Shown: positions 8,115 to 17,108, counted from the first letter of the stretch. The stretch is DNA of 64,000 bases from Streptomyces sp. NBC_00572 (GCF_026341815.1 NZ_JAPENX010000002.1:620001-684000); one strand, 5' to 3'. A program made the numbers and translations. The notes: generated by a model from the sequence alone, not told the origin.

Positions 8115-8813
8115 ATGCATATAGCCGAGGGGTATCTGCCCCCTGTGCACGCCGCCGCCTGGGGCGTCGCGTCCGCGCCGTTCGTCGTCCACGGGGTTCG
8201 CGCGCTGACCCGCGAGGTGCGGTCGAATCCCGAGTCCACCCTGTTGCTCGGCGCCTCGGGCGCCTTCACTTTCGTTCTGTCGGCACTCAAGTTGCCTTCT
8301 GTCACCGGTAGTTGCTCACACCCGACCGGTACGGGTCTGGGCGCGATCCTCTTCCGGCCGCCGATCATGGCGGTCCTGGGGACCATCACCCTGCTCTTCC
8401 AGGCCCTGCTGCTCGCCCACGGCGGACTGACCACGCTCGGCGCGAACGCCTTCTCGATGGCGATCGTCGGGCCCTGGGCGGGGTACGGGACGTACGTACT
8501 GCTCCGCCGGTTCGGTACGCCCCTGATGGTGGCCGTCTTCTTCGGTGCGTTCGTCGCCGATCTGTCCACGTACTGCGTGACCAGCGTGCAGCTGGCGCTC
8601 GCCTTCCCCGACCCGGGCAGCGGGATACCCGGCGCCCTGGCCAAGTTCGGCGGGATCTTCGCCGTGACCCAGATTCCGCTGGCGGTGAGCGAAGGCCTGC
8701 TCACGGTGCTCGTGATGCGACTGCTCACGCAGTCGAGCAAGGGCGACCTGATCCGGCTCGGCGTCCTCGCCGGTCGCACGTCGGACCGACGCGAGGAGGC
8801 GGCCGCGCGATGA
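8115..8813 (+). CDS. cbiM: Cobalt ECF transporter substrate-binding subunit CbiM
   Basis: The integral-membrane S-component (232 residues) that binds cobalt for uptake into cobalamin synthesis. The N-terminus MHIAEGYLPP contains the invariant His2 that, with the amino group, forms the Co/Ni-binding head group. Further family blocks are KLPSVTGSCSHPTGTGLG and GGLTTLGANAFSMAIVGP. About six hydrophobic segments follow. The ATG at 8115 is correct because His2 must directly follow Met. The B12 riboswitch upstream supports cobalt rather than nickel as the substrate. The stop overlaps cbiN (ATGA). Confidence 0.95.
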   Translation: MHIAEGYLPPVHAAAWGVASAPFVVHGVRALTREVRSNPESTLLLGASGAFTFVLSALKLPSVTGSCSHPTGTGLGAILFRPPIMAVLGTITLLFQALLLAHGGLTTLGANAFSMAIVGPWAGYGTYVLLRRFGTPLMVAVFFGAFVADLSTYCVTSVQLALAFPDPGSGIPGALAKFGGIFAVTQIPLAVSEGLLTVLVMRLLTQSSKGDLIRLGVLAGRTSDRREEAAAR

Positions 8814-9253
8814 GCCGGAACGCGAAGATCAACGCCCTGCTGCTGCTCGTCGTCGCGGCGCTGGCGGTCCTGCCGCTCGCGCTGGGGCTCGGGGACCACA
8901 AGGAGGAGCCCTTCACCGGGGCGGACGCGGAGGCGGAGACCGCGATCACGGAGCTCCGGCCGGACTACGAACCGTGGTTCAGCCCGCTGTACGAACCGCC
9001 GTCCGGGGAGATCGAGTCGGCGCTGTTCGCCCTGCAGGCGGCCCTTGGTGCCGGTGTCCTGGCGTACTACTTCGGTCTGCGGCGCGGCCGTCGGCAGGGG
9101 GCGGCCCAGGCGGAGGCTGCCGGGACCGCCAGGACGGCGCAGGCGGATGATGCTGCTCGGGCGGCCGATGCCGCTGCGACCAAGGCCCCGGAGAGCGACA
9201 GCGGCTCGGGTTCCGTGTCGGGTGCCGTGTCCGGCGGCGGACAGGACGCGTAG
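8810..9253 (+). CDS. cbiN: Cobalt transport accessory protein CbiN
   Basis: This small membrane protein (147 residues) works with CbiM in cobalt capture. An N-terminal transmembrane segment (residues ~9-27, INALLLLVVAALAVLPLAL) is followed by an extracellular loop with the family block YEPWFSPLYEPPSGEIESALF and a second transmembrane segment. The cytoplasmic tail after about residue 95 is unusually long, rich in Ala, Gly and Ser, and repeats SGSGS-type stretches; it looks disordered. The start overlaps the cbiM stop by 4 nt. Order and overlap place it firmly in cbiMNQO. Confidence 0.92.
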   Translation: MSRNAKINALLLLVVAALAVLPLALGLGDHKEEPFTGADAEAETAITELRPDYEPWFSPLYEPPSGEIESALFALQAALGAGVLAYYFGLRRGRRQGAAQAEAAGTARTAQADDAARAADAAATKAPESDSGSGSVSGAVSGGGQDA

Positions 9254-9259
9254 CCGCCG

Positions 9260-10009
9260 ATGTTGCCGATCGACGCGGCGGCGCACAGCAGTCGCTGGCG
9301 CCGCCGCCATCCCGCCGAGAAGGCGCTTCTCGGCTTCGGTCTGACGTTGTGCGCGGTGGGCCTGCCGCCGTGGCCGGGTGCTGTTCTCGTGGCGACGGCC
9401 ACGCTCACGGTGCTGCTCGGGCCGGCCGGCGTGCCGGGCCGGGCGCTGTGGCGGGCGTTCCGGATCCCGCTCGGGTTCTGTGTCACGGGCGCGGTTCCCC
9501 TGCTCTTCGAGGTGGGTGGCCCCCGGGGGCTCGTCGCCCTCGCGCCGGGCGGTCCGGTGCAGGCGGGCGAACTGCTGCTGCGGACCGCCTCGGCGTCGCT
9601 CGGAGTGCTGCTGTTCGCGTTCACGACGCCGGTGTCGGACGTCCTGCCCCGGCTCGTACGGGCCGGGGTCCCGGCGCCGGTGGTGGACGTGGCGCTCGTG
9701 ATGTACCGGATCATCTTTCTCCTGCTCGACTCGATGTCCAAGATCCGGCAGGCCCAGGCGGCCCGCCTCGGGCACACCACGCGGGCGGCGACCTGGCGTT
9801 CCCTCGCGGGCCTCGGCGCGACCACGTTCGTACGGGCCTTCGACCGGGCTCAGCGCCTGCAGTCGGGGCTCGCGGGACGCGGGTACGACGGGACGCTGCG
9901 GGTCCTGGTGCCCGCGTGCGCGATCTCCCGCCGGTTCCTGACCGCGTCCGGTGCCCTGCTCGCGGGGCTCGTCGCCCTCACCCTCGCACTGGAAAGGTTC
10001 CTTCCGTGA
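9260..10009 (+). CDS. cbiQ: Cobalt ECF transporter transmembrane subunit CbiQ
   Basis: The T-component (249 residues) that couples the CbiO ATPase to CbiM. It has about five hydrophobic segments and the coupling-helix type motif ARLGHTTRAATWRSL, with a second ERGYDG-like site AGRGYDGTLRVL. The N-terminal ID..A..S.W..R.PAEK pattern is typical of CbiQ. The ATG at 9260 is 6 bp after cbiN. No strong Shine-Dalgarno is seen, so coupling to cbiN translation is likely. The stop overlaps the GTG of cbiO (GTGA). Confidence 0.93.
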   Translation: MLPIDAAAHSSRWRRRHPAEKALLGFGLTLCAVGLPPWPGAVLVATATLTVLLGPAGVPGRALWRAFRIPLGFCVTGAVPLLFEVGGPRGLVALAPGGPVQAGELLLRTASASLGVLLFAFTTPVSDVLPRLVRAGVPAPVVDVALVMYRIIFLLLDSMSKIRQAQAARLGHTTRAATWRSLAGLGATTFVRAFDRAQRLQSGLAGRGYDGTLRVLVPACAISRRFLTASGALLAGLVALTLALERFLP

Positions 10010-10884
10010 CGTCTTCGACGCCTCCGCCCCCTCCGACACCCGTCGTGGAGCTGGTGAACGCGGGCTTCGCCTACGAGGACGGGCCCGCGGTCCTGTCCGG
10101 TGTGCACTTCGCGGTTGCCGAGGGGCGGGCGGTCGCGTTGCTCGGCCGCAACGGCAGCGGCAAGACGACGCTGCTGCGGCTGCTCAGCGGCGGCCTGCGG
10201 TGCGGGAGCGGGTCGCTGCTCCTGGACGGGGCGGAGGTGGCGTACGACCGGAAGGGACTGACCCGGCTGCGGACCACCGTGCAGCTGGTGGTGCAGGACC
10301 CGGACGACCAGCTGTTCGCCGCGTCGGTCGGCCAGGACGTGTCGTTCGGTCCGATGAACCTCGGCCTGTCCGAGGAGGAGGTCCGGCTGCGGGTGCGGGA
10401 GGCACTTGAGGCGCTGGACATCGTGGCGCTCGCGGACCGGCCGACGCATCTGCTGTCGTACGGACAGCGCAAGCGGGCGGCGATCGCGGGTGCGGTGGCG
10501 ATGCGTCCCCGGGTGCTGATCATGGACGAGCCGACGGCGGGCCTCGACCCGCACGGGCAGGAGCGGCTGCTCGACGCGCTCCGGAGGCTGCGGAAGTCCG
10601 GCACGACGGTGCTGATGGCCACGCACGACGTGGATCTTGCGCTGCGCTGGGCGGACGAGGCGGCGGTGCTCGCCCCTTCGGGCCTGCGGACCGGCCCGGT
10701 CGCGGAGCTCCTCGCGGACGACGCCCTGCTCGACGAGGCGAGACTGCGACGCCCCTGGGGCACGGCGGTGGCACGACTGCTCCGCTCCCGGGGCCTGCTC
10801 ACCGCGGATGCCCCGGAGCCGCGTACGCCGGAGGAGCTGGACGCCTGGCTGGGGGCGGCCGCGGCGCCGCACGGCGCCGAGTAG
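10006..10884 (+). CDS. cbiO: Cobalt ECF transporter ATPase CbiO
   Basis: The cytoplasmic ABC ATPase (292 residues) that powers cobalt import. Motifs: Walker A GRNGSGKT (residues 47-54), Q-loop in VVQDPDDQLFA, signature LLSYGQRKRAAIAGA, Walker B VLIMDEPTAGLDP and H-loop ATHD. The DPDDQLF signature is characteristic of the CbiO/EcfA group. A C-terminal extension of about 60 residues follows the ATPase core. It starts at GTG 10006 overlapping cbiQ and ends the riboswitch-controlled operon. No clear hairpin terminator is seen in the ~160 bp before fadH. Confidence 0.95.
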   Translation: MTSSTPPPPPTPVVELVNAGFAYEDGPAVLSGVHFAVAEGRAVALLGRNGSGKTTLLRLLSGGLRCGSGSLLLDGAEVAYDRKGLTRLRTTVQLVVQDPDDQLFAASVGQDVSFGPMNLGLSEEEVRLRVREALEALDIVALADRPTHLLSYGQRKRAAIAGAVAMRPRVLIMDEPTAGLDPHGQERLLDALRRLRKSGTTVLMATHDVDLALRWADEAAVLAPSGLRTGPVAELLADDALLDEARLRRPWGTAVARLLRSRGLLTADAPEPRTPEELDAWLGAAAAPHGAE

Positions 10885-10939
10885 CGACGCCACGGGCCAC
10901 GCGCCACGCCCTGCTCGCCGCTCACCGCCGACGCGCTTG

Positions 10940-10987
10940 CTACTGAGTAGTAGACATCACGTCCCGAATCTTCTGCAACTAGTTGCA
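10940..10987 (+). promoter_or_regulatory. Two palindromic candidate operators upstream of fadH
   Basis: CTACTGAGTAG (10940-10950) is an 11-nt dyad with one central unpaired base, and TGCAACTAGTTGCA (10974-10987) is a perfect 14-nt palindrome. Both lie in the 160-bp gap before the dienoyl-CoA reductase gene, whose downstream neighbour encodes a PadR regulator. PadR proteins often bind dyads near the genes they accompany, so control of this fadH-padR pair is the natural inference. Neither site matches the classical ATGT-N8-ACAT PadR box exactly. Confidence 0.45.
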
Positions 10988-11046
10988 TAAAGGGGGGGAG
11001 GTCACCTAGAACTGTGGCTGACGTTCCTGCGCGAGGAGGCGCCCGC

Positions 11047-13062
11047 ATGACCCCGTACCCGCACCTGCTGAGCCCGCTCGACCTCGGGTTCACCACCCTG
11101 CCCAACCGGGTGATCATGGGGTCGATGCACGTCGGCCTCGAAGAGACCGAGCACGGCTTCGAGCGCATGGCCGCCTTCTACGCGGAGCGCGCCCGGGGCG
11201 GCGTGGGCCTCATCGTCACCGGTGGCATCGCGCCCAACGACGCCGGTCGCCCCTGGGACGGCGGCGCCAAGCTGACCACCACGGACGAGGTCGCCGAGCA
11301 CCGGCTGATCACCGACGCCGTGCACGAGGCCGGCGGCCGCATCGCGATGCAGATCCTGCACTTCGGCCGGTACGCGTACCACCCCGCCCTCGTCGCGCCC
11401 AGCGCGATCAAGGCCCCCATCAGCCCCTTCGTACCGAACGAGCTGACCGACGCCGAGGTCGAGCAGACCGTCGAGGACTACGCCCGCTGCGCCGAGCTGG
11501 CCAAGGAGGCCGGGTACGACGGCGTCGAGGTCATGGGCTCCGAGGGCTACCTCATCAACGAGTTCATCGCCGCCGCCACCAACCAGCGCACCGACCGCTG
11601 GGGCGGCTCGTACGAGAACCGCGTCCGCTTCCCGCTGGAGATCGTCCGCCGCATCCGCGAGCGCGTCGGGGAGGACTTCATCCTCGTCTACCGCCTCTCC
11701 ATGCTGGACCTCGTGCCCGGCGGCTCCACCCTGGAGGAGGTCGTCCGGCTCGCCAAGGAGATCGAGGCGGCCGGCGCGACCATCATCAACACCGGTATCG
11801 GCTGGCACGAGGCACGCATCCCCACCATCGCGACGTCCGTGCCGCGGGGCGCCTACACCTGGGTGACGAAGAAGCTGATGGGCGCGGTCTCCGTGCCGCT
11901 CGTCACCAGCAACCGCATCAACACCCCCGAGGTCGCCGAGGAGATCCTCGCCGACGGCCGCGCCGACCTGGTCTCGCTGGCCCGTCCCTTCCTCGCCGAC
12001 CCGGACTTCGTCGCCAAGGCCACGGCCGACCGGGCCGACACGATCAACACCTGCATCGGCTGCAACCAGGCCTGCCTGGACCACACCTTCAACCTGAAGA
12101 TCACCTCCTGCCTGGTCAACCCGCGCGCCTGCCACGAGACCGAGCTGGTCCTCTCCCCCACCCGCCGCGCCAAGCGGATCGCCGTCGTCGGCGCGGGCCC
12201 GGCCGGCCTCTCCTGCGCGGTCTCGGCGGCCGAGCGCGGCCACTCCGTGACCCTGTTCGACGCGGGCGCCGAGATCGGCGGTCAGCTGAACATCGCCAAG
12301 AAGGTCCCCGGCAAGGAGGAGTTCGACGAGACGCTGCGCTACTTCCGCGTGCAGCTCGCCGAGCGTGGGGTCGACGTCCGCCTGAACACCCCGGTCGCCG
12401 CGGGCGACCTGGACGACTTCGACGAGGTCGTCGTCGCCACCGGCGTCTCCCCGCGCACCCCCGGCATCGCGGGCGTGGACCACCCGAGCGTCCTCAGCTA
12501 CCTGGACGTGCTGCGGGACGGCGCGCCCGTCGGCGAGCGGGTCGCGATCATCGGTGCGGGCGGCATCGGCTTCGACGTCGCGGAGTTCCTCACGGACGGC
12601 GGGGAGGGCGCGAGCCAGGACCCCGAGACGTACTTCCGCCAGTGGGGCGTGGACACCTCGTACGAGAACCGGGGCGGACTGCGCGCGCCCGAGCGCGGCG
12701 CGCCGCCGCGCCAGGTGCACCTGCTCCAGCGCAAGGAGTCCAAGGTCGGCGCCGGCCTCGGCAAGACCACGGGGTGGATCCACCGCACCGAGCTGAAGCA
12801 CCGGGGCGTGGCGATGGTCGCGGGCGTGTCGTACGACCGGATCGACGACGAGGGCCTGCACGTCACCATCGGCGGCGAGCAGCAGCTGCTGCCCGTCGAC
12901 ACGGTGGTGCTCTGCGCGGGCCAGGAGCCGCGCCGGGACCTGTTCGAGGAGCTGGTGGCGGCGGGCCGCGTGGCGCACCTGATCGGCGGCGCGGACGTGG
13001 CCGCCGAGCTGGACGCCAAGCGGGCCATCGACCAGGGCACCCGGCTCGCGGCCACCCTGTGA
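11047..13062 (+). CDS. fadH: NADPH-dependent 2,4-dienoyl-CoA reductase (FadH-like)
   Basis: A 671-residue iron-sulfur flavoprotein that reduces 2,4-dienoyl-CoA in beta-oxidation of unsaturated fatty acids. The N-terminal Old Yellow Enzyme barrel (residues 1 to ~350) has LPNRVIMGSMH, GYDGVEVMGSEGYLINEF and NQRTDRWGGSYENR. The 4Fe-4S cysteines are in CIGCNQACLD (residues 336, 339 and 343) and the following TSCLVNP. The C-terminal FAD/NADPH module starts with VVGAGPAGLSCA (~residue 381) and has a second Rossmann motif IIGAGGIGFDVAEF. The ATG at 11047 has GAGGAGG 7 nt upstream. Enoate-reductase-like relatives with other substrates cannot be excluded. Confidence 0.9.
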   Translation: MTPYPHLLSPLDLGFTTLPNRVIMGSMHVGLEETEHGFERMAAFYAERARGGVGLIVTGGIAPNDAGRPWDGGAKLTTTDEVAEHRLITDAVHEAGGRIAMQILHFGRYAYHPALVAPSAIKAPISPFVPNELTDAEVEQTVEDYARCAELAKEAGYDGVEVMGSEGYLINEFIAAATNQRTDRWGGSYENRVRFPLEIVRRIRERVGEDFILVYRLSMLDLVPGGSTLEEVVRLAKEIEAAGATIINTGIGWHEARIPTIATSVPRGAYTWVTKKLMGAVSVPLVTSNRINTPEVAEEILADGRADLVSLARPFLADPDFVAKATADRADTINTCIGCNQACLDHTFNLKITSCLVNPRACHETELVLSPTRRAKRIAVVGAGPAGLSCAVSAAERGHSVTLFDAGAEIGGQLNIAKKVPGKEEFDETLRYFRVQLAERGVDVRLNTPVAAGDLDDFDEVVVATGVSPRTPGIAGVDHPSVLSYLDVLRDGAPVGERVAIIGAGGIGFDVAEFLTDGGEGASQDPETYFRQWGVDTSYENRGGLRAPERGAPPRQVHLLQRKESKVGAGLGKTTGWIHRTELKHRGVAMVAGVSYDRIDDEGLHVTIGGEQQLLPVDTVVLCAGQEPRRDLFEELVAAGRVAHLIGGADVAAELDAKRAIDQGTRLAATL

Positions 13063-13094
13063 TCACCGTGGCCGACCACTTCTAGGATGCGTCC

Positions 13095-13631
13095 ATGTCC
13101 CTCCCGCACGCGATCCTCACCGCGCTGCTCGAAAAGCCGTCCTCCGGCCTCGAACTGACGCGCCGCTTCGACAAGTCGATCGGCTACTTCTGGTCGGCCA
13201 CGCACCAGCAGATCTACCGCGAGCTGGGCAAGCTGGAGCAGGCGGGGCACATCCGCGCCCTGCCCGCCCCGGTGCCCGTACGGGGGCAGCGCAAGGAGTA
13301 CGAGGTGCTGCCCGCGGGGCGGGAGGCACTCGGCACCTGGGTGGCGAGGTCCGAGGACCCGAAGCCCATGCGGGCCGCCCTGCTGCTCCGGATGCGGGCG
13401 GCCGCGGTGGTCGGCGCGTCGGGTCTGCGCGCCGAGCTGACCCGTCATCTCGCGCTGCACCAGCAGCAGTTGGACGAGTACCTCGCGATCGAGACCCGCG
13501 ACTTCCCGAGCGAACGCCGCCACTCGGAACCCGACCGGCTGCGTCATCTCGTCCTGCGGGGCGGGATCGAGATGGAGCGCTTCTGGGTGGAGTGGCTGAC
13601 GGGCGCGCTGGCGGAACTCGGGAGAGAGTGA
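13095..13631 (+). CDS. PadR-family transcriptional regulator
   Basis: A 178-residue regulator with an N-terminal winged helix (residues ~3-75, HAILTALLEKPSSGLELTRR, then the characteristic FWSATHQQIYRELGKLEQAG) and a C-terminal helical dimerisation region typical of the longer PadR/Vir subgroup. It begins 33 bp after fadH on the same strand, so it is probably co-transcribed and could autoregulate through the palindromes upstream of fadH. PadR proteins commonly respond to small aromatic or lipid-like ligands; the ligand here is not indicated by the sequence. Confidence 0.88.
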   Translation: MSLPHAILTALLEKPSSGLELTRRFDKSIGYFWSATHQQIYRELGKLEQAGHIRALPAPVPVRGQRKEYEVLPAGREALGTWVARSEDPKPMRAALLLRMRAAAVVGASGLRAELTRHLALHQQQLDEYLAIETRDFPSERRHSEPDRLRHLVLRGGIEMERFWVEWLTGALAELGRE

Positions 13632-13649
13632 CCTCCGGGGCGGGGCGCC

Positions 13650-13865
13650 CTAGGCGAGCCAGAGCGAGGAGTGCCGGTGGCGTGCCGGAGCGATGTCGAC
13701 GGCGTCGGCGGCCTCTGCGTCGAGGACTCCCTCGGGGGTGTTCAGTGTGCGCAGGAGCGCGCCGATCCCGTTGCGCAGGTACTGACGCGCCCGGCGTTCC
13801 TCCTGGGCGGACCGGTCCGCCACTCCGGTGTCCCGGTTGAAGCGGGGCCATCGGTAGAGGGCCAC
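13650..13865 (-). CDS. Small hypothetical protein (71 aa)
   Basis: Minus-strand frame from GTG 13865, strongly biased to G or C at third codon positions, reading VALYRWPRFNRDTGVADRS and ending RHRHSSLWLA. Composition is that of a real soluble protein (charged helix QEERRARQYLRNG). No Shine-Dalgarno is obvious before the GTG, so the start is uncertain. It is convergent with padR (18 bp gap) and divergent from the FAD oxidoreductase gene. I do not recognise the family. Confidence 0.55.
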   Translation of the reverse strand: MALYRWPRFNRDTGVADRSAQEERRARQYLRNGIGALLRTLNTPEGVLDAEAADAVDIAPARHRHSSLWLA

Positions 13866-14086
13866 TGTGCGGCGGATCGCGCACGGGCGAGGCCGTCCGC
13901 GCTGTCGCGTCGAGGGATGTCCTGGCGGGCTACCTGAAGCCCGTCGGGCCGCTCGGGCGTTCGCATGCCATGCGCCTCACCCTAGCCGTGGGCCCGGGCG
14001 GCCGAAACAGTACGGCCGCGGCGCCTCTCGGCCCGTACCTGCGTGGATACTGGACCGTTGGAGTTCCACGACACGAAAGGGCGGGT

Positions 14087-15484
14087 ATGGCCGACGACTT
14101 GGGGCGCCGGGTGACACGTCACGCGGTGGTCATCGGGGGAAGTCTCGCTGGGCTGCTGGCCGCTCGGGTGCTGGCCGAGCATGCGGAGAAGGTGACGGTC
14201 GTCGAGCGCGACCGGCTCCCCGAGGGGCAGGAACCGCGGCCGGGCGTCCCGCAGGGCCGGCACCTGCACGTCCTGATCGCGGGCGGGCAGCAGGCGCTCG
14301 ACGAGCTGCTCCCGGGGTTCATGGACGAGTTGACCGCTCTCGGCGCGCCCAAGGTGGGTGTCCCCGAGGACATGGTCCAGTGGCAGAACGGCAAGTGGTA
14401 CCGCCGCACGCCCGCGACCGTGCACTTCTACACCGGCTCGCGCCCCCAGCTGGAGTGGCTGGTGCGGCAGCGCGTCCTCGCCGACCCCCGGATCGAGCTG
14501 ATCGAGGGCACCGAGACGGTGGGGCTCACCGGCGACTCCTCGCGCGTACGGGGCGTACGGCTGCGGGAGCGCGGCGCGGGGGCCGACAAACAGCCCCGTA
14601 CGCTCACCGCCGATCTGGTGGTGGACGCGTCCGGCCGGTCCACGAAGGCCGCCGACTGGCTCGCGGGCATCGGCGCGGAGGCACCGCACGAGGAGACCCT
14701 CGACACCGGTCTCGCGTACGGCACCCGCGTCTACCGCTCCCCGGACGAGGTCCCGGGCACCGACGCGACCGGCTACTACATCGTGCCCAACCCCGCCCAG
14801 GTGTACGGCGGTGTCGTGCTGCCCCTCGGCGACGGGCGCCACCTGGTGACCCTGTCGGGCCTGCGCGGCGACGAACCGCCCACCGACGAGGGCGCGTTCG
14901 AGGAGTACGCGAAGCGGCTGCCGCACCCGGTGGTCAGCGACTGGCTCGCGCGGGCCGAGCCCATCTCCCCGGTGTACGGCTTCCGCAGGACCGCCAACAT
15001 CCGGCGCCGGTACGACCGTCCGGGGCGCCGCCCTGCCGGATTCCTGGCCACCGGCGACGCGCTGTGCGCCTTCAACCCGATCTACGGGCAGGGCATGGCC
15101 GTCGCCGCGCTCAGCGCGGTCGCACTGCGCCGGGCGCTCGCTGACACCAAGCGCACCCCGACCACCCGCACCGTGCAGCGCGCGCTGCTCGACGCCTCCC
15201 GGCAGGCCTGGGACATCTCGGCGGGCGCGGACAAGAAGATGCCCGGGGCGACCGGTGACGCGGCACGCCCGGGTCCGATGGACAAGGCTGTGGGCTGGTA
15301 CCTGAGCCGGGTGCAGGCGCGGGCCGCGGGCGACCCGGTCGTGGGCGGGCCCTTCCGCGCGGCTCTCACCCTGACCGCCCCGCTGACGAGCCTGTTCGCT
15401 CCGTCGGTGGCGCGGGCGGTGCTCTTCGGTCCGGAGGCCGAGACACCCTCGGGGCCGCCGCTGCGCCGTACGGGCACCCCCTAG
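14087..15484 (+). CDS. FAD-dependent monooxygenase-like oxidoreductase
   Basis: A 465-residue flavoprotein related to aromatic hydroxylase/halogenase-type enzymes. The dinucleotide-binding motif VVIGGSLAGLLAARVL follows a short N-terminus. PRPGVPQGRHLHVLIAGGQQ is the block seen in a large actinobacterial subgroup, and LVVDASGRSTKAADWL plus GFLATGDALCAFNPIYGQGM give the second and third FAD-binding motifs (DASGR, GD). The start is taken at ATG 14087 behind AAAGGGCGGG; upstream in-frame codons look non-coding. The gene stands alone, so the substrate cannot be inferred. Confidence 0.82.
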   Translation: MADDLGRRVTRHAVVIGGSLAGLLAARVLAEHAEKVTVVERDRLPEGQEPRPGVPQGRHLHVLIAGGQQALDELLPGFMDELTALGAPKVGVPEDMVQWQNGKWYRRTPATVHFYTGSRPQLEWLVRQRVLADPRIELIEGTETVGLTGDSSRVRGVRLRERGAGADKQPRTLTADLVVDASGRSTKAADWLAGIGAEAPHEETLDTGLAYGTRVYRSPDEVPGTDATGYYIVPNPAQVYGGVVLPLGDGRHLVTLSGLRGDEPPTDEGAFEEYAKRLPHPVVSDWLARAEPISPVYGFRRTANIRRRYDRPGRRPAGFLATGDALCAFNPIYGQGMAVAALSAVALRRALADTKRTPTTRTVQRALLDASRQAWDISAGADKKMPGATGDAARPGPMDKAVGWYLSRVQARAAGDPVVGGPFRAALTLTAPLTSLFAPSVARAVLFGPEAETPSGPPLRRTGTP

Positions 15485-15583
15485 CGGTGCGAGGGGCGGC
15501 GGTGGACATGCCGCCGCCCCTCGCCCCGGACGGGAATCGGCCCGCGCGTGGCGAGTCGGCCACCACCCGTGACGCGGAGCAGT

Positions 15584-16924
15584 TCAGGCCCCCGGCGCCG
15601 CCGCCACCATCCCCGCCGCGATGGCCCCGCCGAGCGCCGCGTAGTCGTCGGCGTTCTGGCCCGCGTAGGCGAGGGCGAAGTCGGCGACGGCGCGGTCGAA
15701 GACGTCGGAGCCACCCAGGTAGGCCGCGATTCCGATCCGGTCGCCCGAGCGGGCGTGGGCGCGGGCCAGGGCGCGGCCGCAGAGCCTGGCGTAGTCCCGG
15801 AGCAGGGCCGGGGACATGGTCTCCACCTCGGCCGAGCCCTTCATGTCGCGCAGCTGGCGCCAGTAGAAGTGGCGTTGCTCGGGGCCGGTCATCCAGCCGA
15901 GGAAGATGTCGCTGGCGGCCTGGGTGAGGCGCTGCCCGGAGACGACACGGTGTCCTTGGTGGGTGTACGTACTCGCCGGCAGGTACTCCTCCAGGACGGA
16001 CTTCCCGGCCTCCTTGATCTGGAGGATGAGCGGGTCTCCGTCGTCGCGGCCTTCGAGGAGGAGGACGAAGCAGCGGGTGCCGACGCTGCCGACGCCGACG
16101 ACCTTTCGCGCCGCGTCGACGAAGCGGTAGCGGTCGAGGAGGACACGGCGTTCCTCGGCGAGCGAGCTGCGGTAGTCGTTGAAGATCTTGCCGAAGGTGA
16201 CCCGGTCGAGGTCCGTGGCCCGTTCGAGGAGCGGCGGGTCGTCGACGATGTGCCGGGCCCCGGTGGCGTCGGTCTCGGTGAGCTTGTTCAGGACCTGGAG
16301 GCTGGTGCGGCGGCGGGCGCCGGCGAGCCGGTTCACGAGGCGGGCCCGGTCGTCGCGGCGGACGAGGGGGACCAGGTCATCGGCGGCGATCCGCTCGTAC
16401 CAGACGGCGAGCTCGCCGAGTCCGGCGAGCCGGCGCATGGCCGTCCGGTACGCCTCGGTGGCGACGAGGGCCGCCCGGTGGGCCTTGGCCTTGCTGCTGC
16501 CGTTCTGGAGGGCGGCGACGGTGATGCTGGCGGCGAGCCGCTTCACGTCCCATTCGAAGGGTCCGGGGAGCGTCTCGTCGAAATCGTTCACATCGAAGAG
16601 GAGGGTCCGTTCGGGTGAGGCGTAGACCCCGAAATTGAGGAGGTGGGCGTCGCCGCAGAGCTGGACGGTGAGCCCGGTGTGGCGCTGGGCGGCGAGGTCG
16701 GCGGCCATCACCTCCGCGGCGCCGCGGAGGAAGGCGAAGGGGGAGGCCGACATCCGGCCGTACCGGAGGGGGACGAGGTCGGGCAGCCGGCCCGCGGACT
16801 CGCGTTCCAGCACGTCGATGGGGTCGGGGCGCTGGGAGCTGGGTATCCAGCGGCCGTGCGAGGAGCGGGGGACTCGCTTGCGGGCCGCCCTGCCCTGTGC
16901 GGCGCGCTCCGACGGTGTCGTCAT
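15584..16924 (-). CDS. DUF2252 family protein
   Basis: A 446-residue protein with the protein-kinase-like features of DUF2252: the N-terminal RVPRSSHGRW block, LVPLRYGRMSASPFAFLRGA, the CGDAHLLNFGVY motif (comparable to the catalytic HxDxxxxN loop of aminoglycoside-phosphotransferase-like kinases) and LFDVNDFDETLPGPFEWD (comparable to DFG). These motifs suggest a small-molecule kinase fold, but no substrate is established. It is transcribed divergently from the GntR gene. The dre-like operator at 17032-17047 lies in the shared 184-bp promoter region. Confidence 0.85.
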   Translation of the reverse strand: MTTPSERAAQGRAARKRVPRSSHGRWIPSSQRPDPIDVLERESAGRLPDLVPLRYGRMSASPFAFLRGAAEVMAADLAAQRHTGLTVQLCGDAHLLNFGVYASPERTLLFDVNDFDETLPGPFEWDVKRLAASITVAALQNGSSKAKAHRAALVATEAYRTAMRRLAGLGELAVWYERIAADDLVPLVRRDDRARLVNRLAGARRRTSLQVLNKLTETDATGARHIVDDPPLLERATDLDRVTFGKIFNDYRSSLAEERRVLLDRYRFVDAARKVVGVGSVGTRCFVLLLEGRDDGDPLILQIKEAGKSVLEEYLPASTYTHQGHRVVSGQRLTQAASDIFLGWMTGPEQRHFYWRQLRDMKGSAEVETMSPALLRDYARLCGRALARAHARSGDRIGIAAYLGGSDVFDRAVADFALAYAGQNADDYAALGGAIAAGMVAAAPGA

Positions 16925-17031
16925 CCGGCCTCGCCCACCTTTCCCGTCGCTGCGGTCTCGCCCCCGTCACCTGGTACCTCATTACAAGGGCCCTCGCTCC
17001 TTTCGGCCACTCTGCCGGGCAGCCCTGGCGA

Positions 17032-17047
17032 AATGGTTTAGACCAAT
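17032..17047. promoter_or_regulatory. dre-like (DasR/HutC-type) operator
   Basis: AATGGTTTAGACCAAT is a near-perfect 16-bp dyad that differs by one base (T for C) from the TGGTCTAGACCA core of DasR-responsive elements known in Streptomyces. It lies between the divergent DUF2252 and GntR genes, 62 bp before the GntR start. The site could serve autoregulation by the HutC-type GntR encoded next to it, or bring the pair under DasR (N-acetylglucosamine) control. Confidence 0.6.
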
Positions 17048-17108
17048 GATAGAAATTGATCACCCACACGGCCCAGGCAATCACGCTGAGCGAAGAGAGG
17101 GATTGATC

